The notes under the pieces are model-generated. The model had not been told where the DNA came from and did not search any database. It saw only the letters and a program-made list of their open reading frames with translations. Shown here piece by piece: positions 24,545-34,900 of a DNA stretch of 64,000 nt (within the stretch, counting starts at the first letter, position 1; every line of letters starts with the position of its first letter). The stretch comes from Sipunculus nudus (Eukaryota; Annelida; Sipuncula; Golfingiida; Sipunculidae): assembly GCA_026874595.1 (NCBI GenBank), contig CM049312.1, positions 68,664,929 through 68,728,928 of the forward strand, read 5' to 3'. The position numbers were made by a program, and so were the translations under genes.

Positions 24545-24995
24545 AACATGAGCAACAAGTTGTGACCTCTGACCTCATTAAATATGCGTGATTCTTTTTT
24601 ATGAGAAGGTAATTCAGGTGAGAAACTATTGATAAATATGTATTATGAGTTTAATGAAAATCCATAGGTTTTGTGGCAAGTCACCAAGATACCGCAAAGG
24701 TGCGGTGACCTCTGACCTCATTAAATATGCATACATTTTGCTGGAAATCGAAATTAGACGAGATATTTTACATACTCGCTACATTTTTATACGCCCGTCA
24801 TATGACAGGAGTATATTGGTATAGATTTTCATGAAACTCGCCATAACTACTTACCAACATATTGTCTCCCCCGAGTTCAATTTTGAGGGGAAATCTACAC
24901 ATGTTTAATAAGGTCATTGGTCAATAGGCTACTTTGTGTAGACGCCACGATAACTTACGAAAAATAAGAAGGATTTTAATAATAATGATACATAG
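24545..24995. repeat. foldback arrangement of the 5.9-6.4 kb repeat family
   Basis: Two units run in the same direction as at 5928-6120 (GGTGACCTCTGACCTCATTA near 24563 and 24709). Then comes the near-palindrome TACGCCCGTCATATGACAGG near 24790. After it, 24820-24990 is the reverse complement of 6140-6300 (with TACTTACCAACATATTGTCT and CGAGTTCAATTTTGAGGGG). The result is a foldback structure around the palindrome, lying between the ORF repeat and the LINE endonuclease. Confidence 0.75.
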
Positions 24996-24999
24996 GCAA

Positions 25000-25720
25000 A
25001 CTCAAGCGACCGCGTTAAAATTGGACATATCAACAGCAGAAGCATGATATATAAATTAACAGAACTTCAGAAAATTATCATCGAAGAAGATTTTGATATA
25101 TTTTGTGTTACCGATTACGTGGCTAGTGCTGAAATTCAACTTAATAACTACCTACACTTCACTTCCGTAATGACAGAGCATCCTATGCTGATGTGATCTG
25201 TATATATGTTTTATCAAAATTTAGAGTGACACCGCAGAAAGTAAATATGTATACATATGTTGAACTTATTACTATTGACAATGAACCGAGCAGCCATTTA
25301 CATTGACGTTATGTTGTTTATGTTGTCCATCATCCGACAGTGCAAATGTTGATAAACAATGTAAAATATTAGAATGTGTCATAACTGGAACTAATGAACC
25401 ATTATTCGAGGTGACTTTAATATGAATATTACTGATTGTCACAGACCATCACTAGATATATGCAACCTCTTTCATTTTGAAAAAAAAACAAATTTATGAA
25501 CTAACAAGAGTTACTAACACGTCGCATATTATAGATCATATTTACACAACTCAACAACAACTAAATTGCATATTTCAAGTGGAGTTTTACAATTTCCTTA
25601 AGTAATCATTATATAATATATACTGCCTTTAAAAAATTGTAAACAAACTATGACACATAAATATGTCTAAAGGAGATCTTACAGTACAGTATTCAAGGAG
25701 GACATCTGCCAGTTCATTTG
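25000..25720 (+). pseudogene. CR1-group LINE endonuclease remnant
   Basis: In shifting frames the segment reads IGHINSRSMI, then LTELQKIIIEEDFDIFCVT, then YVASAEIQLNNYLHF, RGDFNMNITDCHRPS and LDICNLFHF, and finally TSHIIDHIYTTQQQ. These are the N-terminal HINxRS, the GDFN and the DHIYT motifs of CR1/L2-type apurinic endonucleases. It matches the endonuclease piece at 7880-8060 base for base over long stretches. Several frameshifts make it non-functional, and no reverse transcriptase follows. Confidence 0.8.
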
Positions 25721-27110
25721 GAAACCTTGAATTAAGTCACTCTGGCCTATATCTGTGAGCTTCGTGCCAAAAACATGATTCTGAGCTGCCTGAAAGTCTG
25801 ACAGGGCACTAATAGTATTAGGGCTTTGGCGCACCTATTGGTAGTATCAAAGCTGGAACTACGGCTTTTGTATCAAGGTGCGCATTTCCGAATCATGGTC
25901 GTGACAATTTTTTATAAAGAGAGTAGTAGACAGAAGCTAGAAGGGACGAGCGTGCGCTGTGAGAAAAACGTTTCTTTTCTCATTTCATTGACGAGAGCAT
26001 TCATTCGCACTTCTCATAATTCATATTTACTAACAATAACACAAATGCATAATTGTATCCCCAGAAAGAGTCGGGGATGTATAGTTATGGCCCCGGACGC
26101 CACAGGTTAATCTTTGTCTGCGTGATATTTCACATCTCTTTTCAAACTTGACATGGGTTTAAATATAGGTGAGAAGACAAAGCCTGGGATTAGGATTTAC
26201 ACTATGAGAGTGATCTTGACCGTGAACAGGTCATTTTTTTGGTGAAATCACACAAATTCCAAAATATCTCAAGAAGCATGCATGGATTGATCCAAAAATG
26301 AAATTGACAGAAGATCTTGGATAGCTTTGTCATGTACCTGGACTGGTGGGGCCACCTATTATCCTTTTCTTGTTTCTTGTTAAAACTTATGCACATGCAT
26401 AGACAAGGGTTAAGGGATGAGGTATATGTTGATTGGGGTCAGGACCTTTACCCCGAGAGTGGCCTTGACCTTGAATATTTCCATATTTGGTAATAATATT
26501 TTGGATTGCTTTGTCTTGTTCCTCGTTGCGTTAATGGAGTGCTCCCGTTAAGTGCGATGTAAGGGGCCTGTTGGTTCTAAAATACACATTTTGACATCCT
26601 GTTATCGCATCTGAGGAATATCCGGTATAACGTATACTAACTCGAAAAGTTGAGTAATAGGTAGTTTTTCACCATGAATGGGGCCCCAGGCTATTTTGTT
26701 GCACATGAAAAGGTTTACTAGACTGGTTTCCTGCCCATTTATATCTATCATATATAAGGAAAAAATCATAAACCAGTCTGTGTGGGCTGTTGCTCCGTCA
26801 CCGACTAACTGGACACATGAAAATATTTGCTATTTGTCCGTAACTTTGTCTATTATACAAGAAGTCTATCATGTCATTAAATTTTCAATTAATTCATTGA
26901 TGTTATGACTGTGTAACTTCCATAAAAGCCACGGAGGGCAAGAGAATATCACATGAATTCCCAATAAGGTGTGAAAGATACAGAGAAGTATGGTTAAGCC
27001 ATGAGCATATTACGCTGATTTTGACGTACATGAAATGGTGTTGCTTATGTCGGGTTGATATGAGATTTTTATCATGTAGTATATGTTAGCATCGGCGTCC
27101 GTTATTTATT
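25721..27110. other. stretch with a dispersed repeat, no recognisable gene
   Basis: At about 26150-26540 lies a repeat with GTGATCTTGACCGTGAACAG and GTGGCCTTGACCTTGAATAT, also seen in part near 16250. Related degenerate sequence may occur near 53740-53950. No coding homology. Confidence 0.4.
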
Positions 27111-27117
27111 TTCAATG

Positions 27118-27525
27118 TCAACGAAATTTTGTAAAAACCGCATAACAAAATCGGAAAGATATTTGACGGATATATACGTCCTCCTGATGTGGCCTTTTTG
27201 TTATGAAATACCGCAATACGGAGCTAAGCATTTGCGCCAGGTTCGATGACATCACTACGAAAAATGCTAAGAAATCGGGGTCATTTACAGGAAACGTCGG
27301 CCCAATACCATATCTCCCTACAGGTGAACGCTTTATGTGTTCTGATACCGAAAAAACTACAGGGATCAGCATAATATGCGCACGACTTAAATCTCTGCAG
27401 GAAGTGGGAAAGACAATACTGGTCTGGCAAAATATTCCTTTTCTTTCCAAATATTTGGAATTACAGGTCTTGTTACATCGAACCAAATGGCCTCGTGTTC
27501 CTAAATGATACAAACATTCTTTCAA
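27118..27525. other. segment open on both strands, identity unknown
   Basis: The minus strand is open for 135 codons (27118-27525) and the plus strand for 101 codons (27203-27508). Composition is less AT-rich than its surroundings. I recognise no domain in either direction; neither has splice or start evidence that would make it a gene. Confidence 0.3.
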
Positions 27526-27557
27526 CTGAAAATTGATTCTTGACTGCGCATGCCCAC

Positions 27558-28998
27558 CAGGGTTGGGTTAATTGTATTGTAATGTGTATTTATAATTATC
27601 TGTAATTAATTACAATTTTTCAAATAGTTGAATGTAATTTGTAATTGAAATTGTAATTGAAATGATTAAAAACATAAAAAGAGATGTAATTTCAATTACT
27701 TTCCAATTACTTTCAAAACTCATGACAGAGCACTGTACTTTTTTATATTTTTTTGTGGAGGTTACCGCCTCCATTATTTCATGCTTTCTTATCTAATTCT
27801 CAATCTAAGTTTTAAATCTACAGCGTTTCATTACGGATTTGGACTACGTGACAGGGCGGTAGCAGTTGCTTCCTATCATATTATTTTTGTATCCTGGTGT
27901 CACACAGGTGTCAACCGCACCTACGGGTCCTGGGTGTGTAATCAGGTCCATTGCTGAGTTATAGCCCGAGGAACCCCCGAACACGCACTCGGTTTTTTTT
28001 TGTGAGTGATAGAGCACTGTACTTAAAAATTCACTCATTTGTTCTGTTTATCAAGACACTCCTGGGAAAGGATTGTTACCTATAATTATTGAATAAATAG
28101 AACACATGTATGTAATTAGCGTGATAATTATTAAATAAGTATAATACATGCTGGCGTTTCATTTGAGGGTTCATATTTTTATTTTTTGCAAATGCCTCGG
28201 CTGCCAATAAGGTAAAATAATAAGACTTCCATAATACACACATATGTCCAGAGCTACACTAACACAAGTATGGTTTTGCTCCATTTCACACTGAAATGAA
28301 GGATTATTTGGATGGAGCATACTCATTAACCATTATTTAAAAATGTTACAACTCTCCCTAATCTAGATAGAAATGAAAGCAATGTTTATATATATATATT
28401 CACATTGTAAAGTTCTCCTTTCTAGTAAGCCGTGACAAACACGACTCAGGGCCCTCCTACTGAGTCGTGACAAAAGCCAAATTGAGGACCGCCCTGCAAG
28501 AACAGGCCACGCTTTATAACCGTATTTCCGCATATAGTCAGCAGGCAGACCGCAGGCAGAAATCTCCCATACATGCAGAACAATATACGAATATATTGGG
28601 TTATAACGGAATATTTCACACACATGGTAGGTGTCGTTGGAGAGATAAGAAACTAATTAAAAGGTCCAGCTGGTTTATTTGAAGTGACACGATACTTGTA
28701 AGCTCTGAGGCGTTGTCAGAAATGACGAAAATATTTGCATCCTGATGGATTCTTATAATGCGTTTCTCAGAGTTAGATGTCAAGGCACTCTGGCAGGCCA
28801 GTGATCTGGTCATAATCTGAACCAAGCTTAGATCTGTAGATGTTTTATAACGTTATTGAACGATATCAATTACTTTTGCAAATTGTAATTTAATCATTAA
28901 ATTGTGAATTAAATTTGTAATTGTAATTGTTATTGGGATTTTTTTTAAATAATTGTCATTGTAATGATTACTTTTCGATTTTATGGGCCCCAACCCTG
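27558..28998. mobile_element. hAT-like non-autonomous element (1.44 kb) with CAGGGTTGGG ends
   Basis: The left end CAGGGTTGGGTTAATTGTAT is mirrored at the right end, whose inward reading is CAGGGTTGGGGCCCATAAAA. Behind each end lies dense TGTAATT/AATTACA sequence (27575-27720 and 28860-28970). This architecture is typical of hAT-like miniature elements. The flanking octamers ATGCCCAC and ATGGTCGC match at only five of eight bases, so the 8-bp target duplication is weak. A SINE is nested inside (27741-28010). The interior segment 28467-28600 is open in the plus strand but unrecognised. Confidence 0.7.
27741..28010 (-). mobile_element. 5'-truncated tRNA-derived SINE with 14-bp target-site duplication
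   Basis: The insert is flanked by exact direct repeats AGAGCACTGTACTT at 27727-27740 and 28011-28024. Its body matches the SINE at 48.4-48.75 kb: a 3' hairpin (GGAGGTTACCGCCTCC), CATTATTT-ATGCTT, then GGACTACGTGACA, GGTCCTGGG-GTGT and GAACCCCCGAA. On the minus strand it ends in an A-rich tail, as expected for LINE-mediated insertion. The tRNA-like head is missing, so the copy is 5'-truncated. Confidence 0.85.
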
Positions 28999-29014
28999 AT
29001 GGTCGCGTTGACAG

Positions 29015-29148
29015 GGCCCGTCAGCTTCCGACTGAGTGAGGAGCGATGGCCAGGCCCGGGATGTCAGCGACGGCCGTCAACGCGGCTCTACAAGACGTTT
29101 AGGAACGACTGAAACGGGACCACCAAAACGCCCGAAAGTTCATTCAAA
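29015..29148 (+). pseudogene. broken copy of a threonine aldolase exon
   Basis: This segment matches the 137-bp threonine aldolase exon at 55686-55822 closely by eye, in the opposite orientation and about 26.5 kb away. It keeps the acceptor (TTGACAG then GGCCCGTCAGCTTC) and the distal end (GGGACCACCA, CCCGAAA, TTCATTCAA). A deletion after GACTGAGTGAGGAG shifts the frame, and GACGTTTAG introduces a stop where the functional copy reads GACGCAGAG. No other exon of the gene is seen around it. It directly follows the right end of the hAT-like element. Confidence 0.85.
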
Positions 29149-29149
29149 G

Positions 29150-29990
29150 TCATTCACCAGTTGATGATGAGGCTGGTTTAAGGACGGAATTTTTCCAGCT
29201 AAAGACTTCGGCCCTCATTAATCTCTTCATAAAAACCAAACTGGTCACAGTAGGTCTATTAAGAAATACACTTGTGTTTTTTTTAATAAATTAGCTAAAA
29301 TTATACAAATTTCCATGATACAGGGCGAGTCAGAGTATTCATATCTTTGGAATTTGGAAAATTTTACACATAAATAACACACCTGGTAGGCTTAAAATGT
29401 CTCCTATCAACTAAGATCAAAATTATTTTAAAACAGACATTATATAAGATGTTATAACTAAATAATATCTATATAACAGTATGTACCGCAAAATTGCAAT
29501 TTCGGTGCAAGTACATTTCAAATTAGGCTGATGTTTTAGAGAAAGCTACCACTTTCATACTGCCATCAGGCATTTTAATTAACTACACAATTACACCTTA
29601 AAAAACATTGATAGCAATAGTTACCTGTTTTGATACTGGTGAACCCTCTGGCTGATGTACTGTAAGAGTTTTCAAACATGTACCTTCCACCTGCACTGAA
29701 ATGTACCGCCGATGAGATATTCACACTCCCATTAAACTGACTCACGCGCATTTACTACATTTATCAAAGACGCCTTTATGTGTTTGATTCGCCGGCTGAT
29801 AAGAAACCTGTACTGAGTATTCACACATGTTCCTTCTACTTGTACTGAAAAGTACTGCCACTGCTTGTCATCAGAAAAAGCGAAATATATTTCTTGTGTC
29901 ATTTAAAAGAGATAAAAAAAAAACCACTTTTGCAGTGTAATTTACGAGTGAGAGCGAGAGACAAAGAGAAATGTAACCAACACACCAAGT
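29150..29990. other. stretch without a recognisable gene
   Basis: AT-rich; two loosely similar blocks (near 29640-29750 and 29790-29880) share GTACTG and TGTACCTTCCACCTGCACTG-like text, suggesting an old duplication. Confidence 0.4.
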
Positions 29991-29992
29991 AA

Positions 29993-30093
29993 CAGTGGCG
30001 GATCCAGTTGGGGGGGGGGGCGCTAATATGGGTTAGCGGTAAGTGGGTATATTAAGAATAAATCAGTTTTTTAATTGTGCGTACAATTCTTTG

Positions 30094-30152
<59 letters not shown>

Positions 30153-30460
30153 TAATGACAGGTAATTGGAGAGGGTCTCCCTCCCATATTGAAAAAAAAA
30201 TTATAAATTTTTCCTTGGTGTGCAATAATGGAAAGACTCGATCCGTCAGTAAACACATTTTGGATGCTGTTTTAATTATTGAGGAAATCACAGCAAATGT
30301 TCCTTAACATCCTCACCTGATGAATTAGAAAGTAACAAAGTGCGATTAACTTTATAATTTAATAGATACAAATAGATAAAAAATATCTTAGAAAAATTAG
30401 ATAAATTGAGAGATGTTACAGCTCAACATGGGGGGGGGGGCGATCTGGATTCGCCACCAT
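29993..30460. mobile_element. candidate hAT-like miniature element with G-tract ends
   Basis: The left end CAGTGGCGGATCCAGTT followed by a G run (from 29993) faces, inverted, a G run then CGATCTGGATTCGCCACCA at about 30430-30458. The inward readings share TGGCG-ATCCAG with one mismatch. A (TA)n microsatellite fills part of the inside. No matching 8-bp target duplication was found, so this is tentative. Confidence 0.4.
30095..30148. repeat. (TA)n microsatellite
   Basis: A pure 54-bp TA dinucleotide run. Confidence 0.97.
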
Positions 30461-30517
30461 AATACAAAATGATTCAATTTTACATCTGTACGAGGGAGTG
30501 TAGCAAGACATACATAT

Positions 30518-30851
30518 TGTAATGATTTTATATCTTATAGCAGTTAGGAATCTGTATACCAGTAGATAATTGAGTGGTCTTAATTGATTACCGCAGGCAG
30601 CTGGGAACCCCTGCTGTGAGGTGACAGTGACCAGCTTGTGTGTACTGGTGCCCCAGGCTCATAGGGGTCACCCAGAGGATAACAGGCCTGTTGCTGACAT
30701 GATAGATTAGGGGGCGTGTATGTGTGATATATCCATGTATGCAGGGGTGGGGTCCTCACCCGGCAGTGTATCTTTTATTTTTGACCAGTAAAGACCTAGT
30801 AGAAAACCAGCAGTGCTTTTCTTCTGTTTGTGAACTCGGTTGCACGTTACA
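30518..30851 (+). repeat. left LTR
   Basis: A 334-bp copy with TG...CA termini. It matches the right LTR base for base except TCTTTTATTT here versus TCTTTGATTT there. It should hold the element's promoter, though no clear TATA box is visible; an AGTAAA hexamer near 30787 is a possible poly(A) signal. Confidence 0.97.
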
Positions 30852-30852
30852 T

Positions 30853-30870
30853 TGGTGGCAGCGGTGGGAT
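30853..30870 (+). promoter_or_regulatory. primer-binding site
   Basis: TGGTGGCAGCGGTGGGAT starts one base inside the LTR and begins with TGG, complementary to the CCA end of a tRNA. The tRNA species is not assigned. Confidence 0.75.
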
Positions 30871-30886
30871 ATATTACCCAGAAAAC

Positions 30887-31966
30887 ATGTCTAGTGATGA
30901 AGAAGTTGTGTTTAAGCAGACTGTTGACACAAATGAAGTAAAACCATCGCCCCAAGTGTCAGGGGACTGGTTTAATAGACTGGAAGAAAGACTCTGTAAT
31001 AAGGTGGGGGAACAACTGGAAAACATGTGGCTAAAAGTAGATCATGTAGCCAGGAAGATGTCGGAGAAACATGATGCACTCCTACACCTAGAAAAACAAC
31101 AAGGTGGTAGTAAATCAGAAGGTCTGGACGATACTGATACAAAACATCCTGTTGTAGTTCGGACAACTTCTATGGTTAAAACAACAGTAAGACCACCCCT
31201 TTATGATGGGAGTAGCCCATGGGAGGACTACGAAACACAGTTTGGTATCATATCAGACTTAAATGCCTGGAAAACAGAAGAAAAAGCTATGCATTTAGCT
31301 GCAAGTCTAGCAGGTCCAGCTCGTGGAGTTTTAGCAGACTTAGATCAGCCTGGACAGCGTAATTATGATTGCCTTGTGACAGCCATGCGTTCAAGGTATG
31401 GAGTAGATCAGCAGGCTGAACTCTTCCGTGCGCAGTTGAAAACTCTTGTCAGGAGACGGGACGAAAGCCTACAGGAGCTGGCACAAAATATCAAAAGACT
31501 AACAAGGATGGCTTACCCAGATGCTACGACGAAACTTCGGGACACGCTGGCATGTGACCATTTTGTGGATGCCATACCTGACAGGGATACACGCTGGAAA
31601 ATTAAACAATCTCGCCCCACTTCATTTGAGGAAACTTTAAAAATCGCAATGGAGTTGGAGGCTTTCCAGCAAGCAGCAAGTCAAGGTGGGAGACAAATAA
31701 GGGCAGCACATCCTCAAGTAAGTACAGCACACACCCCACATCTTAAAGACACCATAAGGCAAGTACTACAAGAAGAACTGAGAAATATGAGAATCAGAGA
31801 CAGTCCTAATAGGAATGTCGCCTGTTGGGAATGTGGTGTAGTTGGCCACATTCGTCGTAATTGTCCCCATAACCAAAGACAGAGAACAGATAACAGACAA
31901 GTGCAGCAGGGAAACGACCAAATGTCAAGTTCACAGGCCGAAACTTGGCAGGACAGGAGGCAATAA
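30887..31966 (+). CDS. gag polyprotein of the gypsy element
   Basis: Counting from the ATG at 30887 (MSSDEEVVF), the product has 359 residues. An upstream in-frame start candidate lies inside the LTR and is less likely. The protein has an acidic N-terminus, a capsid-like region with PPLYDGSSPWEDYETQF and a helical domain (LVTAMRSRYG, RAQLKTLVRRRDESLQELAQ), and one CCHC zinc knuckle, CWECGVVGHIRRNC, at residues 313-326, which binds RNA. The domain after PLYDG resembles retrotransposon gag domains. The C-terminus is Gln-rich and overlaps pol. The frame is uninterrupted, consistent with a functional structural protein that would assemble cytoplasmic particles. Confidence 0.95.
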   Translation: MSSDEEVVFKQTVDTNEVKPSPQVSGDWFNRLEERLCNKVGEQLENMWLKVDHVARKMSEKHDALLHLEKQQGGSKSEGLDDTDTKHPVVVRTTSMVKTTVRPPLYDGSSPWEDYETQFGIISDLNAWKTEEKAMHLAASLAGPARGVLADLDQPGQRNYDCLVTAMRSRYGVDQQAELFRAQLKTLVRRRDESLQELAQNIKRLTRMAYPDATTKLRDTLACDHFVDAIPDRDTRWKIKQSRPTSFEETLKIAMELEAFQQAASQGGRQIRAAHPQVSTAHTPHLKDTIRQVLQEELRNMRIRDSPNRNVACWECGVVGHIRRNCPHNQRQRTDNRQVQQGNDQMSSSQAETWQDRRQ

Positions 31967-34900
31967 ATTCTGTATTGCCCGAATTTAGGCCTACGGCACC
32001 CCATGCTAAAACCAGTACCCTGGACTCTATTGGTGATGGGCTATTTATCAGTGGCAACATTGAAGAAATTCCGGTCTCTTTCTTGATTGATACAGGTGCC
32101 AATATTAGCATAATAAGATCCGATGTATATAAAAAAATCAGTGAACAAACAAGACCTGAACTCACAGCTGTGAATAGTCACCTTATCTCTGCAACTGGAC
32201 AGACTTCTCCATTTTTGGGTCATGGCTGTTTCAATTTTTCCATGGGTAAACAAACACTGAAACAAAGATTTTGGGTGGCGGATATACAAAATGAGGTGCT
32301 ATTAGGTCTGGATTTTCTATCACAGCCATTTTGTGACCTTTCTGTCAGGGAAAATCAGCTATTGGTCAATGGTGAAATTTTACCTCTATCACGGACTGCA
32401 TCAAATGCTCCTGCAGTGTGTCGAGTGTCTGTCGCGGAAACTACTGTTATTCCACCAAACAGTGAGGTGATTTTACCTGGAAAAATTACTGATGGTAAAG
32501 AAACTAACTGGGTCCAAACCACATGTATTATAGAACCTTGTCCCAGATTCCAAGAAAAGTGTAACATGCTTCTTGCTAAAGCTGTTGTGGATTCCGGCAA
32601 TAAAGTGATACCATTGAGGGTTATGAATTTGACCAATGAACCAAAGACAATTTATACTAATACCTTTGCTGCTTTCTGTGAACCAGTTACAAGTGTAACA
32701 AATACAAGTGACAGTCAGACAACCAAAATTGAAAGTAACTATTCATCTGTCCCCGGCCATCTGGAAGAACTGATAGCCGAAACTGGACAATGCTTATCTA
32801 GTGATCAGAAAGATAAAGTGACACAACTTATCCTCCAATACCGTGATGTGTTTGCGGCCTCTTCTGAAGAACTTGGTCAAACAAACTTAACAAAACACAA
32901 GATCAACACAGGTTCAGCTCCACCCATTAGACAACCAGCAAGACGCCTGCCTTTACATAAACGTGAACAAGCGACAAATGAACTAGACAAAATGTTGAAA
33001 AAGGGAATTGTAGAACCTTCAAGGAGTCCGTGGGCCTCTCCCATTGTTTTGGTGACCAAGCGTGATGGATCTGTGAGGTTCTGTGTTGATTATCGCCGAC
33101 TGAATGATGTGACCATGAAAGATGCTTATCCCCTTCCGCGAATGGATATGTCTTTAGATGCTCTCTCTGGATCAAAATGGTTTTCTACATTGGACCTTCA
33201 AAGTGGATATTGGCAGGTGGAAATGGACGAGAATGATCGTGAGAAAACAGCTTTTACTATTGGTGATGGGGGGCTCTATCAATTTACTGTCATGCCATTC
33301 GGCTTGGCCAATGCCCCAGCAACTTTTGAACGATTAATGGAAAGGGTTTTAGCAGGCTTATCATGGAATGTGTGTTTGGTTTACCTGGATGACATAATAG
33401 TCCATGCGGAAACCTTCACTGATGCAATAGCAAGGCTTGAACTTGTGTTCAAAAGACTACATGCAGCGGGCCTCAAACTTAGTCCAAAGAAATGTAAATT
33501 GTTTCGAAGGCGGGTGTCATTTCTGGGCCATGTGGTTGGTGAGGAAGGACTAGAAACAGACCCAAATAAAATAACCGCGGTCCGAGATTGGCCAGTTCCA
33601 TCAAACGTAACCCAGCTTCGTAGTTTCCTGGGCTTATGTTCCTACTACAGGCGTTTTGTGCAAAACTTTGCGACCATTGCAGCACCATTACATCGGTTGA
33701 GTGAACGCGGATGTAAATACAGATGGTCAAATGAATGTCAAGAAGCTTTTGATAAACTCAAGTCAATTCTCACAAAAGCGCCAATTCTGGCGTATCCAGT
33801 ATTGGGCAAACAGTTCATACTGGATACAGATGCAAGCAAATGTGGAATAGGTGCTGTGTTATCACAAATTCAAAATGGAGAGGAACGTGTTGTGTCTTAT
33901 TACAGCAGAACTTTAACAAAAGCTGAGCGCAACTATTGTGTAACTCGCAGAGAGCTGCTTGCTTTAGTAGAAGCAGTGCGTCACCATCACCATTACCTAT
34001 ACGGGCACAAATTTCACATCCGCACAGATCATGGTTCGCTTCAGTGGCTATTGAGATTCAAGCAACCTGAGGGTCAGTTGGCCAGATGGTTAGAAATACT
34101 CGGGACTTATGATTTTGAGGTAACTTATCGACCTGGAATTAGACACAACAATGCAGATTCTCTTTCGCGCCGACCCTGTGCAACAGATCTTTGTGTTCAC
34201 TGCGAGCGGGCTGAAACAAAAGAAGAAAAGGGAAATAGTGAGCCAGTGCGACAAGCAAGGGTTGTTAAAAAGCCTACATCATCAACTTGCAAGTATGCAA
34301 TAATCACAAATATTCTACAGTTTTTCATACTGACCTGGCTATGCATGAAAAACTCCCTCAGCCAATTAGTTACCACATGTAAGATCAGTGATAATAGAGA
34401 AAATAAATGTGCTGCCTTAACAAGAAGCCAGAACAGGGATCACTGTCATGATGAACCGTGGGTCCAGACATGGACAAACATAGAGCTACGAGATGCCCAG
34501 TTAAATGACCTTGAGCTGTGTAAAGTGATTGCCTGGAAGGAGGCTAACACAGAGATGCCAGCATGGTCAGAGGTGTCCTCAGCCGGCCCTAAGTTAAAGT
34601 CATACTGGTCCCAGTGGGAGCTGCTTGTGATAAGGGATGGTGTATTATATCGGCAGTGGGAGTCTGTGTCTGGTGAGAGCTTCACATACAAATTAGTGGT
34701 CCCAATAGATTTAAGGCCTACTGTTTTAAAGCAGCTTCATAATTCAATCACTGGTGGTCATCTGGGGGTTAATAAAACATTAGCTAAGATCAGAGACAGA
34801 TACCACTGGGTTGGTCTGCGAACAGATGTGGAAAAGTGGTGTAGGCAATGTGAGACTTGTGCTAAAAGGAAGAAAGCAACTCGGTCAGGCAAGGCACCAA

